DNA of 64,000 nt, taken from the NCBI GenBank assembly GCA_020744225.1, contig JAGMWG010000017.1:248001-312000 (forward strand). Direction: 5' to 3'. Positions 33,837 to 44,999 of the stretch are shown one piece after another (position 1 is the stretch's first letter; every line of letters starts with the position of its first letter). The stretch is from Paraphoma chrysanthemicola (lineage: Eukaryota > Ascomycota > Dothideomycetes > Pleosporales > Phaeosphaeriaceae). The notes below the pieces were generated by a model. It saw only the letters and a program-made list of their open reading frames with translations. It did not search any database and was not told the DNA's origin. The translations under genes were made by a program, and so were the position numbers.

Positions 33837-35445
33837 TTAGCTCGTTAGTGCAAGAGGTACATGTTCGCAGGTAGCTAGGACTGCACCTAGCGACCCGAGT
33901 TTGCGGTGCAGGTCGCTCAAAGGCTTCAGCTTACTGACACGTAATTGAGCGGTGATACTCCACAATGCGGGGTAAGAAAGAAAGTTTGCTCCTACCTGGG
34001 CTTCAAATGCTGTTGAAGCGCGTTGCAACATGCTGAGCTCCAGACTGCGGAGACGCTCCGCAAGCTTCCGCGGAGCAACTCGAACGGAGGCATCTGGCAG
34101 CACCTCCCGCGACGCTTGCATTGTTTCCATCTGTGCTTCCAAGCGGTTTTGTAGGAGAACAATCGCACGGAGCTGGAATACAGGCCAGATCGAGTCCTCT
34201 TCCAGGTACTGTCGCAGATTAGTGGTATCGACCATTTCGTGCTCTTTCCAGAACGCTTGTATTTCCCTTTTACCATCAATTGTCTGTCTGATCTTGAAAT
34301 CGAGCCCATCTTCTTCGTTCACCACGACGAGCCAGATAAAATCGCTCTCCCAGTCTACGCTGTCGCCCTCTTCGAATATGCGAAAACCCGGTGCCGCTGT
34401 AGAGACGAAGATCTTAGCGGGACGAAGTGGGTCATCGTCGGGTATTTCAAGGTCCAGGAACATAACCTTAGCGGATGTCATGGTATCCTCGAGAAAACCG
34501 TAGGAGAATATGTTCTCACATGCACCCTTATCGTCGCCATATCTGGATCTGTGAGTATAATTGTCCGGGAGAATGTGCAATGGTCTTACGTGATGGAAAT
34601 TTCGCCTCCTTCGGTCATGGTCTTACCATCTCGAAGGAGAAGTAGACCATTGCCGTCATCGTCTGTCTCATACAGTGCCGCAGTTGCATCTCCCGAGGCA
34701 TGATTGGCCATGTCGACACACGGTACCATACAGTCGCCCACACCTGGGAACTCGAGTGCTCGCGATCGGTACATCGCATCAACCCGCATCCAGTCTTCAA
34801 ATGTAACCAGCCCGTTATCTTCATTCCACCAGTACTGAGCGCACCAGTCGATTGATCCGGTCGCAGAACGCACGGACTCAAATTCTCGTAGCAAGCTGTT
34901 GAGCTTTGCTCGGACTGCGGATCTCAATGTGGTTCCCTCAAGCAGCTCTTGTTCGTCTTCGGTCCAGAATGTGGGCAGCTCCTCATCTGGAATATATTTG
35001 ATGTATTCTGTAAGAGGGTTGAGCACTCCGATATCTTTTATGTCCGGACAACAATGAGTCGCTTGCATTAGAAGGAAGACGAGTACAGACCCTCTGGTTG
35101 TCTGCAATTCCAGTTAGTCATTCATGCGACCGTGGCTTTTGTGATCTGTCGCACCCTTCCGAAGTCTCCGATCGCTGCAAGCACTTCTCGAAGATGGCGA
35201 TCTGCTTTGGCAAACAGGTCAATATTTGCGCGGGAAATGATAAGATCTTTCGGGACGACTAGCAAAGATTCGACAGTGCCTCCGATAAGCTGGCGATCTG
35301 CGATGACGGTCGAGCCTCTATCCTCATAGCCGGGTAGTGGTCCGATCTTTACGCCGTTGAACTTGACACCATTGAAGGCGGCCCATTTTGGCAACACGTC
35401 AATGGGCTCCTTGAGCCATCCTTCTTGCCTGCCTCTTCTAATCAT
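33837..35445 (-). CDS. SET-domain protein, Rubisco-LSMT/RKM-type methyltransferase
   Basis: Three exons on the minus strand (35445-35155, 35101-34590, 34542-33837) give 502 residues. The N-terminal part resembles the split SET family (WAAFNGVKFNGVKIG, then LLVVPKDLIIS). The core motif CVDMANHASGDATAALYE and, after splicing, GGEISITYGDD with a following SYGF fit the methyl-donor site. The last ~230 residues resemble the Rubisco LSMT substrate-binding region. It is likely a cytosolic or nuclear lysine methyltransferase; the target is unknown. For intron 2 the acceptor after CCAG (34543) is preferred over the earlier CACAG because it gives ITYGDD without two extra residues. A splice-acceptor-like TTCCAG lies just before the start ATG, so an additional upstream exon is possible. 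Confidence 0.8.
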
Positions 35446-36267
35446 CTGGAATGGAGGCAGTCAAAGTAGTCAAGCTGAAGTGCTTCTGGCGAGAGTCTTC
35501 GAGTGTCATGCAGACTGTAAGTGGTGTGATGACAATTGATGCTGTGGAACCCGACTCGCAATTGTGGGTTTTGACGCTAGTGTCAGTTCCCGCTGCGCCA
35601 GATCCGTCGGACCCTGAGATGCTGCAGAACGTGCTGCAGCGCCGATGTGAAATTTGTCCGCTGGGGCATTCAATCCCTTTCAATTAGAACCCAGACTCGA
35701 CTGAGTTCACTCCTAATATACATGTAGGTGCTGTTGAGGCTTGAACTGTCTACCGAGCACAGTACCTGTGAAGTCTTCGGCGCCCTATCGACTTCGCGCT
35801 GCAGTTGTAGATGTGAGCAAAGGTCTTCAGGAATGACACAACAAAATATCAGGGAAATATTGACTTCATGCCTTATGATTTGACCAGGATTGTCGGCGGG
35901 CCTCGATGTTGTTGGCGGGCGTTGTTATGAGCGGTCCGAAACTGCCTAGTCTAAACAGCGTTAGCGCGGCGTGCACCGGCCATCATAAACATCAAAACAT
36001 ACACAGAGGACATGTAAAGAGGACTCTCTTCCACCGACCAAGGACTCTCATCTTTACTGCTCTTTCTTTCGCCGTGGAACGCCAGACCCGTAGCTTGGAG
36101 TACTGCGACCCCAGCTTTAGAAGACTTCACCCTCATCATTTGCGCTGCACTCCCCGCCTCCGCCGTTCCGTCTGAAGTTGTGCAATCGTCGCCGACGCCG
36201 ACAACCACAGCCATACACCTCCCTTGCCTCTGCAGAGGAAGTATCCTGAGGTAGCGCCTTCCGCCTC
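35446..36267. promoter_or_regulatory. Divergent intergenic region SET gene / CDC14
   Basis: 822 bp between two divergent starts; probably both promoters. No distinct element was recognised and no gene is supported. Confidence 0.4.
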
Positions 36268-38329
36268 ATGTCTGCGCAACAGCGAGTTGCCAGAATGCCG
36301 CGCGCCAGCTCGACGAGTTATGGGCAGGTTATCGAGGTACGCATCACAACAACACCATAACATTGCGCCACAACACTCGATACTAACTCTATCTCCCGTA
36401 CAGTACATACAAGACCGCCTCTATCTAGCCTCATACACACACACGCCTGATGCGACAACGCCGTTTCCGTACCCAAAGCAGAACGCGTCACCGTCAAAGC
36501 GGTCGGCGAGAGCGCACGCTGGTCCTACGGCGGCCGGAGCTAAGGCGCATCCTCCTGTGTACTTCAGCATTGACAAGACTCTGCTGTACAATGCCTTTCA
36601 CGGCGACTTTGGCCCTCTGCACATCGGTCACTTGTACCGATTCGCAGTGCAGCTGCATGAGGTTCTTGGGGACCCGGCGAACGAGGATAGGGCGGTAGTT
36701 TTCTGGAGTAACGCAGACTCAAGAAGTGAGCAATCTGAGTGATACGCGCATACATCATTGCTAACAGTGACAGGCCGCGCCAATGCTGCGTGCATCCTGG
36801 CATGCTATATGGTTCTCATCCAGTCATGGCCACCACATCTGGCACTGGCGCCCATTGCGCAAATGGACCCGCCATGCATGCCCTTCCGCGACGCGGGCTA
36901 CAGTCAAGCCGACTACGTCCTCAACATCCAAGACGTCATCTATGGCGTGTGGAAGGCAAAGGAGGAGGGCTTGTGTGGACTGAAAGACTTCAGTCTAGAA
37001 GAGTGAGCTTGCTGGAACTGCATACTTGGCTTTGCTGACAACTTCAGATATGAGAAGTTCGAGCGCGTTGACATGGGCGACTTCAACTGGGTAACGCCCA
37101 ACTTCCTCGCCTTCGCATCACCACAGCAACAGCCAACACACGAGATTCCCGCTTCATCGCCGATGTATGCTACGCTTCCCTCGAACATCGCAGAGGTACA
37201 ACGGTCCGGGCTGCCAGGGCCGTTCAAGAACGTGCTCTCACACTTTTGCGCGCGCGACATTGGCCTTGTCGTCCGTTTGAACTCGGAGCTCTACTCGTCC
37301 AGCTACTTCACCAAGCTCGGTATTCAGCACTTGAACATGATCTTTGATGATGGTACCTGCCCGCCCTTGTCGTTGGTACGCAAGTTCATCAACCTCGCCC
37401 ATGAGATGATCACAGTCCACAAGAAGGGCATTGCTGTCCACTGCAAAGCCGGTCTCGGTCGTACTGGTTGTCTCATTGGCGCGTACCTCATCTACAAGCA
37501 CGCCTTCACCGCAAATGAGATCATTGCCTACATGCGCTTCATGCGCCCGGGCATGGTTGTTGGGCCCCAACAGCATTGGCTGCATCTGAACCAGGCTACT
37601 TTCCGCGAGTGGTGGCATGAGGACACTATGAAGGCCAAGTTCGCAGAGATGATGCCTTCGACCCCAACCAAGTCTCCTCGTAAACAGCGGCTTGCAAGCA
37701 ACGGGCAGACGTTCACGCCGCCGAATGGCTCGCAGAAGCGCGTTGCGCTGGGCGAGATTGAGACGAACGAGCGAGGCAATGCCGCACACTCACACATTGG
37801 TGTGCAAGAAGACAATCTCCCAGCCCCTACACCAGGCCAGCCGCGAAAGACTAGCAAGCTCTACGGCAACGGCAGCACAAGGCAGTCACCGCAACGCATC
37901 GATGAGAACGAGCTTTTCACAAAGACAATGACAGAGGTCCGAGCAGAGATCAGCCGCTTCGAGGGCGAGTCGGATGAGGAGTTTCACCTCCGTCAAATCG
38001 CACGGAGAACATCTTCACGATCGCCAACTCGATCACCTACCGCCAAGGACAAGCAGCGTCGCGCCTTTAGCACAGCTTCTATCGTCCAGACCGTAACACA
38101 TACCTCATTTGGCTTTGGCGATGAAAGCGATGCAGAGAACACCGCACCTACTGCCAACGGCCGACCGAAGACTCCAAAGGAGAAGAGCGGCAGTGGTGTC
38201 GGCAGCATCAGCATGGGCAAAATCCGCTCAAGTCCAGCGCGCCGCAGTACTGAAGGCAAGACCGGTGTACGCAAGACCAGCGGTCGCGTCGGCAGCGTCG
38301 GAAGCGCTCTCACTCGTTCCAAGCCATGA
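36268..38329 (+). CDS. CDC14: Dual-specificity phosphatase Cdc14
   Basis: Four exons (36268-36336, 36404-36725, 36774-37002, 37048-38329) give 633 residues. Cdc14 removes phosphate from Cdk sites and drives mitotic exit, cytokinesis and septation. The N-terminal DSP-like domain starts YIQDRLYLASY, with HGDFGPLHIGHLYRF and later FERVDMGDFNWV. The catalytic domain has HCKAGLGRTG with nucleophile C339 and R345, and RPGMVVGPQQHWLH. The C-terminal ~230 residues are disordered and rich in Ser/Pro and basic sites (SRSPTRSPTAKDK), as usual for regulatory tails. The chosen ATG in exon 1 gives MSAQQRVARMPRASSTSYGQ split from YIQD by a 67-nt intron. The acceptor at 36773 could instead be 36767, adding one residue. 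Confidence 0.93.
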
Positions 38330-38757
38330 TCGATACCCACCACTCTGCTTCCTGTTCTTCTACATCGCTGGTGCATAAGCATGCGTGGCGCTTTGGGGCT
38401 GTCAGTCATCTCTCTTCCTATCGATGTCATCGATCTCGCGCTGCATATTTGTCGTCTGCCGGCGGGCGTTTGGTTCACAAGTGTGGACATGGTGCTATTT
38501 CGGGAGTCACTTTGGAGGCGCATTGGTCTTTTTCACTCTCCCACTGTCTTCTTTCCTGTCACTGCGCGTCTGTCTTGCATTGCCTCTCTTCGTTGTCCTG
38601 CTGCTATCTGCGCTATCTGCGGAAGATTCTTCATGACGTGTATGAGTTAATGAGGTGCTTTAGTTTTATCAAAGTTCAAAACAACCTCTCGTCTCGGCTG
38701 CAATGTGATGTGATGTAACATTCTTGATAATATATTGCATGCTTTACGACCCAAATA
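38330..38757. other. Short region between converging stops
   Basis: 428 bp between the CDC14 stop and the stop of the sulfoxide-reductase gene. It is pyrimidine-rich in the middle and AT-rich near 38700-38757, consistent with back-to-back 3' UTRs. No other feature. Confidence 0.45.
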
Positions 38758-39744
38758 TCAAAAATCGCAAGACTCAGCAAGTAACCGGGCCAATGCTTCC
38801 AGCGCTTCTTGATCCTCGCTGCTGAAGCCGTTCAAGTCGGCACAATCAATGTCTATTATAGCAACCACCTGTTCACACTCCAGTTAGCATACAACCTCCG
38901 CATGTTACGAAGCAAAAGAACAGTATCCTTACCTTGCCAGCCTGGACAATCGGCACAACGATCTCACTCTTCGTCGCCCCATCGCACGCGATGTGTCCCG
39001 GAAATGCTTCTACATCAGGCACCAATTGCGTATTTTGTGTCGCTGCCGCAGTACCGCATACGCCGCGCCCGAAAGCGATGATTTGGCAAGCTACCTGCCA
39101 TCCTATCAGCTATACATTTCATCACAGAGGTACCTCAGCCGTAGTGATGTTTTTGCGTGAAGAACACAGAGGCCAGCATGGTAGCGGGAAGGGAAGAGTG
39201 GAAGACGTACTTGTCCCTGAAATGGACCCAAAATCAATTGTGACGGATCAGATGGGTTGGTGAAGTAGAAACCCGCCCAGTTTACAGCATTGGAAGGGCT
39301 CGACAGCGAGTGGAATGCGTGCCAGAGAAGGGAGGATGTGTTTGAGAAGTTACTGCAACGTAATTGTTAGATGGCTGTGTTGTAGTGCGTGTGTCGCCTG
39401 GCAATGCAAAGTCATGTCAGGAAACGTACCATATCTACGCATAATATTAGTAAAGAAATGTATATCTGCCTCCTTCATCACCACATGCACAATGAAAGGA
39501 AGCGTATCTCCAGCACAATCGGGGTTTCAAGTCCCCACCAAATTCGAAGTGAGGGGAAAGGAAGACCAAAAACGTACCCAATTCCTCTGCCCATCAAACA
39601 GCACCCTCGCTTGCTCCAGAACCTGTGCATACACTTCCTTCTTACTCATGCCCGTGCGGAACGACGAGGAATCGGCGTGGACCTAGCACATGTACCGCAT
39701 TAGCGTGGGACCGTCCAATCGCGGTACTTACTTGAACGTACCAT
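38758..39744 (-). CDS. Free methionine-R-sulfoxide reductase (GAF-type)
   Basis: Six coding exons on the minus strand: 39744-39742 (ATG only), 39682-39578, 39434-39430 (5 nt), 39352-39211, 39094-38933 and 38868-38758, giving 175 residues. The enzyme reduces free Met-R-sulfoxide with thioredoxin and protects against oxidation in the cytosol. Seen: HADSSSF, the NWICNFSN start of the GAF fold, VNWAGFYF, GRGVCGTAAATQ, and AIIDIDCADLNGFSSED. Cysteines C88, C98 and C122 have the same 10- and 24-residue spacing as the three redox cysteines of the yeast enzyme (91, 101, 125). The 5-nt exon restores the family residues Ile-Cys between NW and N, and both flanking introns have GTACGT donors and CTAAY branch sites. 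No single reading frame reveals this gene. Confidence 0.9.
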
Positions 39745-41317
39745 GTTTTCTTATTGGAGGCGCGGGATATGGCCCCGTTGCCCCGTTTGTTGTCGATGTG
39801 GATATGTGTAGCGACTGGATGTTGGTGGATGCTGTGTGCAATGCAGGTTGGTGCTGCGTAATGCACTCAACGCTGTTGTACGATTCAGACACGAGTTGTA
39901 TGAGTGGTCCGGTGCCAAAGAATTACGCCGACATCAGTCCGCGGGTGCTCTCAAGTGATTGGTCCGATGCAAACAGTCATGAGAAAGAGAAGACTTGAAA
40001 TCGCAGAGCCGCATTGCGGAGCATCAGCATGGTGGAGAAATTCGTAGTGAATGCTTATCGATACGCATTGCGCCATCGGTGCTAGCTCGAAATGGCAGAG
40101 TGGACTGGATTGGTCATTTCGAGTTTGTTAATCTGATTTTGGTAGGTTAGACTTGGCACTCATGAGGCTCAAGTGGACTTGCAATGTCACTAGATGATGC
40201 TAGTTGGAAGCGTCCGGGTATTTCGAGTTTCTTGGAGTAATATGAAGCCTGCATGAATGCATACCTCCTGGTGATTAGCATCATGCAAGCTACCTTACCA
40301 CTGCATCACCAATCAATTCAGCCTTGCCGCTCATATGCACGATTCTCCGCGACTGCATCAAAGTACAACTATCACAACCTCAATGAGCCAACCGTCGGCG
40401 GACCTTCGTCCTTCAAGCATCATGTGCACATCTGACGGCTGTTCATCAACCCAACTTCGAGCCTCGCGCGCGTGCTGCACCTATAGCAATGAACCTCACC
40501 CCCACACAAGTGTAGAATAGATCTGCGAAAACAAAAGGCATACCAGGATCACGTATTCTGACGTGTATCGCGGTACTGCGCCTTCCCACCTCCGAGGGAC
40601 GACGGATCCACGCCTGCCGCTTTTTCATGTGAGGGTAGCGCGGATAGATTCAAATGCTGCCAAAGTAATGATAACGACCTTGGTGCAATAGCGTGGAGGT
40701 TGTCAGCAACTCATAAAGATTACGCTGAGGATGTAGACATGTGCGAAGGCGTTCAGAAGTATCCTGCCCGGTGATGTCAAGGTGCAAGATGAAGCATTTT
40801 GGTTGGTGCAGCGCGGATGTATTCAAATGCTCCCAGGACAATTATCATGAGGTCCATACAAATGCTTGGAGGTTGTCGGTATATCATAAATGCTTCGCTA
40901 AGGACGTAGACAGGTGCGAAGCCCTTCAGAAGTGTCCTAGCCGGACATGTCAAGGTACAGGGTAAAGTATTCTAATTGGTTCGATTTGGTGCTATCAATG
41001 TCGCATGCACGGAGTGCATATGTGATAACAACTCATCGTGAGGGTGTTGAAGATCCTCTGAGGACGTACCTGCAGCCACACGTTTCAAGATCATGGTTAT
41101 GTTAAGCTTATGCTGCTGCATGCACAGCCTCATGCGAACCGCACGCAGCCTCGTGCGGGGTTGTCCACCTTTACCGGTTACGCAGGGCCAGCGCATATAC
41201 TAGCTTGCAGCAAGGCAAAAACTGTCCGCCACCATTTGCTGCCCTATATGAGGCTCTTTGTTCCCTCGAAACGAGGTTTTCGCCCTCTTGATGTCGGTCC
41301 CAATTGCAACCAACCGA
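39745..41317. other. Intergenic region holding a tandem duplication
   Basis: 1.57 kb between the reductase start and the F-box stop. It contains the ~173-bp imperfect tandem repeat annotated separately (40638-40984). Outside it only short frames are present and no gene is supported. Confidence 0.5.
40638..40984. repeat. Imperfect tandem duplication, ~173-bp unit
   Basis: Two adjacent copies (40638-40810 and 40811-about 40984) start GCGCGGAT and share in order ATTCAAATGCT, GGAGGTTGTC, a CATAAA segment, GTAGACA, GTGCGAAG, TTCAGAAGT and TGTCAAGGT at matching offsets. By eye they are roughly three-quarters identical. A weaker third copy may continue to about 41080 (CAACTCAT and CTGAGGACGTA in the same order). 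No open frame spans the copies, so it appears non-coding. Confidence 0.75.
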
Positions 41318-43270
41318 CTATCGACACGATTGTGTTCGGCAAAGACTTTTCTGATTAGTAGCCCAACGCCAGTGAGACGGGTCGAAGTCATCTGCCGCTT
41401 TGGTTCCGTTTTCAAACATGCTGTCACACCGAGCCATGGTCACCGGATGGGAAGGTGTGGTCTCGATTGGTTTCCAAGGCCTCGTGAAGTCCACAACGAC
41501 GATTGTCCCCATCGTAGTGTCATCGCTGGCACCATAAGATCTTCCAGCCTTGACCATATACACCAAAGCACGCTCATCTAATACACCGATGATTGATCGC
41601 GAATGGCTTTGACCGGTCGGCAGCGGCGGGTTGATGATATCGTGTAAGCGTTTTGAGCATGGGCACCGCGAAGCTGGTGGAGGCCACATTTTGGTGGGAG
41701 AGTTGCGGTACTTGACATGGGCATCGACAAAGGCGTCTGCGCCATCAGCACGCCCTTTGCCTTTCGGTGAAGCCCGTTCGTTGGTTGGGTACGTTTCCCT
41801 TCGGGATCCAACTCTAAGCCTCAGACAAGGTGGTTTTGACGGGTCGTTGCAACACCTTTCGTCCTCTACAATGTCGAGAAATGAGGTACAAGAGTAGTTG
41901 TATGCCCTAAACTTAGTTCTTGCAAGGATGAAAGATCGAGGTGATACCTCGTCCTGTGTAAATTCAGGGTGGCTGCTCCAGCTAAACTGAGGGGGCGTGG
42001 GTATAAAGTTCGGCTTGTTTGTAGAATCCAAGAGTGGAATATAAAGATCGCCAGTGGGTAGTAAGGGCGCATCTTGATCGGTATCGTCAAAAGGCGAAGA
42101 CGTTCTAGATGAACGCTTTCTTTTCGCTATGAAAGCTGTGGTGTAGAAAGTACGTGATTGCCGCGATGAGGCCTGAGCCCATTCCCGTCGAGATTCAACA
42201 ATTACAACCTGGTTCGTGTGCTCGCAGGCTTGAATTGAAAGATCTGTCCACGAATCGTGGATGGGACCTTGTGCATGTTGGCGTCGAAAGACCTGTTCGT
42301 CCTTCTCCAACATGGGAATTGTGGGGTTGTCGAGAGGGAACCGAACACAATGGTAGAACGAAGTCCAGTCGATTTCCTCTACTTCAAAGGTTCCCTGATT
42401 AGACACGGCATGAAATTGGCCATCAAAGATCTCGAAAGCGACAGTGGAGCCGATATCAGTCCCATGAAAGTTGTCGAGCAGCAGCGGCCGTTCAGTCTTT
42501 GGAAAGTCGATTTGCTCGTCAAGCGAGACTCCTATGATCTCCCATTTACGGTGTCCATCATCACCAATGCCTGTATGAGTACCATAGTAGAGATATTGCG
42601 CGGTATGTCTCACAAAGAGTTTTGTGTCGAACGCGACTTCAACCACTCTAATGACTCTTCGGCGCTGCTTCGGGTCCTTGAGAGTGCTGATTGCAAAAAT
42701 GTATCCACTATTTGACCGGCCATCCGATTCAGCGTGCACCGCCAGAATGGCGTCGCTGTAATATAGCATGGAGAGTTTGAAAGTGCCAGGGCTTGTGGAG
42801 ACCGAGTGCATGATCGGGTCGACAATAGCCCTAAGATCCAATTCTAATGTGTTAGATAGTAAGCGCACATTGGTGATGCGTACTATGTCACCTGATAGAA
42901 CGCAAATAAAGCCTTGACGGTATAACAAGGTGCTTCCTTGTCCTAGCACACGAGCAGAAAATGGATGTGCATTGGACAAAGCGTTCCGCCGGTCATAAAT
43001 TGCCTGAAGCGCCTGCTTGTAGGTGACATGACCACTTCGAGCGAGCTGGGTTTCTTCTGTATATGGAAGTGTCTGCCGAGCGTATTAGCCAAAGTTTCTT
43101 TAGAGACAACTGCGTGCTACCTCGACAACACACCGATGAAGCGTTCTCTCGTCGAGCATGGCTTTCATTTGTCGGCATGTTTGCCCCAGGTGGACAACGT
43201 CTTCAAGATGCAAAGTTGATGCGATCTGAAAGAGTACGTCATAAGGGAGTCGATCAAGAGAGAAAGACAT
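41318..43270 (-). CDS. F-box protein
   Basis: Two exons on the minus strand (43270-43121 and 43072-41318) give 634 residues. The N-terminus carries an F-box (LDRLPYDVLFQIASTLHLED, then LGQTCRQMKAMLDERTLHRCVVE), the Skp1-binding motif of SCF ubiquitin ligases. The remaining ~580 residues look like a single beta-rich propeller-type domain without a named motif, with a conserved-looking WDFTRPW-like segment (here VVDFTRPWKPIE) near the C-terminus. Proteins of this shape are common in filamentous ascomycetes; substrates are unknown. Intron 1 (48 nt, GTAGCA...CAG) is placed where the downstream frame gives TLPYTEETQ. The frame extends upstream of the chosen ATG, but the F-box starts right after it. 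Confidence 0.83.
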
Positions 43271-44260
43271 GAAGCCCACAAGGGTGATAATTTCTGCGTC
43301 ATGTACTGCTGAGCGACAAGTTGAAACGGCGATGAGCACGTGGGTAGACTGCCATGCATGTAATAGTGGCAAAAGCGACAAAATAGGAATCTAGGAAGAA
43401 TTTGTATGCAAGTGTCAGCATGCGGCTCTGGGAAGAGCAAGTGGCGTTTATCAGCTGAAGACAACCATTAGACATTGTGCGTGGGAGGCTGTTGTAGGCT
43501 TGACATTGCTTCTGATGAGGCTCTGCTACAAATTGGTCACACGTTTGCGCTAATTGCATATTTTGATTATGCAAGGGTGCACAGGAACGCCGAATGCGCA
43601 CATGTGTCTCCAGGACCTCGTAAGGGGAGGGCGCGGCTAGTGGTACGTGGCTGCGAGCAGCTGGGTCCCCTTGAAGTCGACGATTGCTTGCGGGGTACTT
43701 GAGGCTCTGCGAGAATGTGACCAATGACAGACATGGATAAGTCTCACCCTTGATGACAGTAGCGTCTTGACTAAGGTTAAGATCTTGCAGCTGACGCGCT
43801 TATTGTGCCAGTCTAAAAGGTTGGGATTGATCGATGTTTTGCGGCTTTATTATGATAACCACTCTAATTGGTTCGCGTACCGAAGAACAGCCGCATCGCA
43901 GCGACTGATGCGGCTCTGCGGCATAGCCTACACCGAAATCTCGCCTTTTTCGCTCAGCCTTGTTGCTTGCACAGATAATGTCGCCGGGATGTGCAACTGA
44001 ATGCTTTCGTATCATGTCTGTATCACATGACCAAGATGGAGCCTCTTCGGGTGCGGGTGCCAAAGGTTCGTCTTCTTGTGTGGACATGAAGTTTCAGCCT
44101 TGTTGGTCAGAAATTGGACTGTCGATATTGTAGCGTTCAGCCTGGTCTTCTGCATGGAGCATGGTGCATCCTAGTTGCAGCATGCATACCGAGGTCTACG
44201 AGACCGATGATTATCATTTGCCCTTTGCCCTGAACTGATCGAGGGTGTCGGATAGGAACA

Positions 44261-44347
44261 TACGAAGAAGCTGGTTTTGGGTGATGCACCGCCTCTGGTG
44301 TATTGGCCACCAAGCCTGGTGCATCACCCAAAACCAGCTTCTTCGTA
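44261..44347. repeat. Perfect inverted repeat, 30-bp arms, 27-bp loop
   Basis: The arm 44261-44290 (starting TACGAAGAAGCTGG, ending GATGCACC) is the exact reverse complement of 44318-44347. Further out, CAGCCTG and CATGGTGCAT words near 44140-44180 recur inverted near 44450-44470, placed about the same centre (near 44304). The hairpin may therefore be the core of a larger, degraded palindrome of roughly 340 bp. No protein-coding capacity. Confidence 0.85.
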
Positions 44348-44727
44348 CTATTGCATACGGTACCACAAGCACCCGCCAATGACATCTCTTCGCGGAACCG
44401 GCTTCAAACGTTGTCCAGTCTAGCCTGAGTGCCTTGCATGCAGTATGCACCATGCAGTGTTCAGGCTGGCACGTAGGTTCTGAGCGACAGCTTCATACGT
44501 GGACTACCAGCATGCTGGACCGTGGACAGCCGGTTCTGTGACTGTACAGGTCGGTGGAGTATTGGCGAAGAGCACCATCAAGGTGGTCCAGGGTCGCCGG
44601 AATCAGTAAAGGCCCTCCCAGAACATTGTGTGGCGTGAGTGACGATACTGTCTGTCGCAGAGCTGGGAAAGTCGGAACTAAGAGCTTGGTGGTAAACGCA
44701 GAATCGGGGCCCACGACACTCGTACCA

Positions 44728-44795
44728 CGCTTGGGTTTCGACCGCGCTTGGGTTTCGACCGCGCTTGGGATTCGACCGCGCTTGGGTTCCGAAAG
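44728..44795. repeat. Minisatellite, four copies of a 17-bp unit
   Basis: The unit GCGCTTGGGTTTCGACC is repeated four times head to tail, with one change in copy 1 (first base A), one in copy 3 (GGGATT) and a few in copy 4 (GGGTTCCGAAA). It lies about 200 bp past the end of the DUF3431 gene. Confidence 0.85.
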
Positions 44796-44999
44796 TAATA
44801 TTCGGTGCAGTGAGGGCGTTCAGCCTTAACTTTGACCGAAGCTTGGTGCGAGGGTTTCGGAGCGCTGTCGTGAAGTGGACCTGCGCGATTCGGGGCTATA
44901 TCTGGACTTCCAAACCCCGCGCGAGATTGTACGATCCGTCCGGAACGCTGCGGCCGCAGTGGAATGACGGTAGGCGTGCCTCTACTATTAGATTTTGTG

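Larger units (their letters stand above)
43271..44999. other. Intergenic region with inverted repeat and minisatellite
   Basis: 1.73 kb between the F-box start and the stop of the DUF3431 gene. It holds the large hairpin at 44261-44347 and the 17-bp tandem repeat at 44728-44795, both annotated separately. The minus-strand frame 45142-44678 overlaps the last exon of the DUF3431 gene in another phase and is not considered real. Confidence 0.5.

Noticed and set aside
34543..34589. Acceptor at CACAG (34549) for the SET gene intron 2
   Set aside because: It gives a 41-nt intron and inserts two residues in the conserved ITYGDD; the CCAG six bases later fits the family better.
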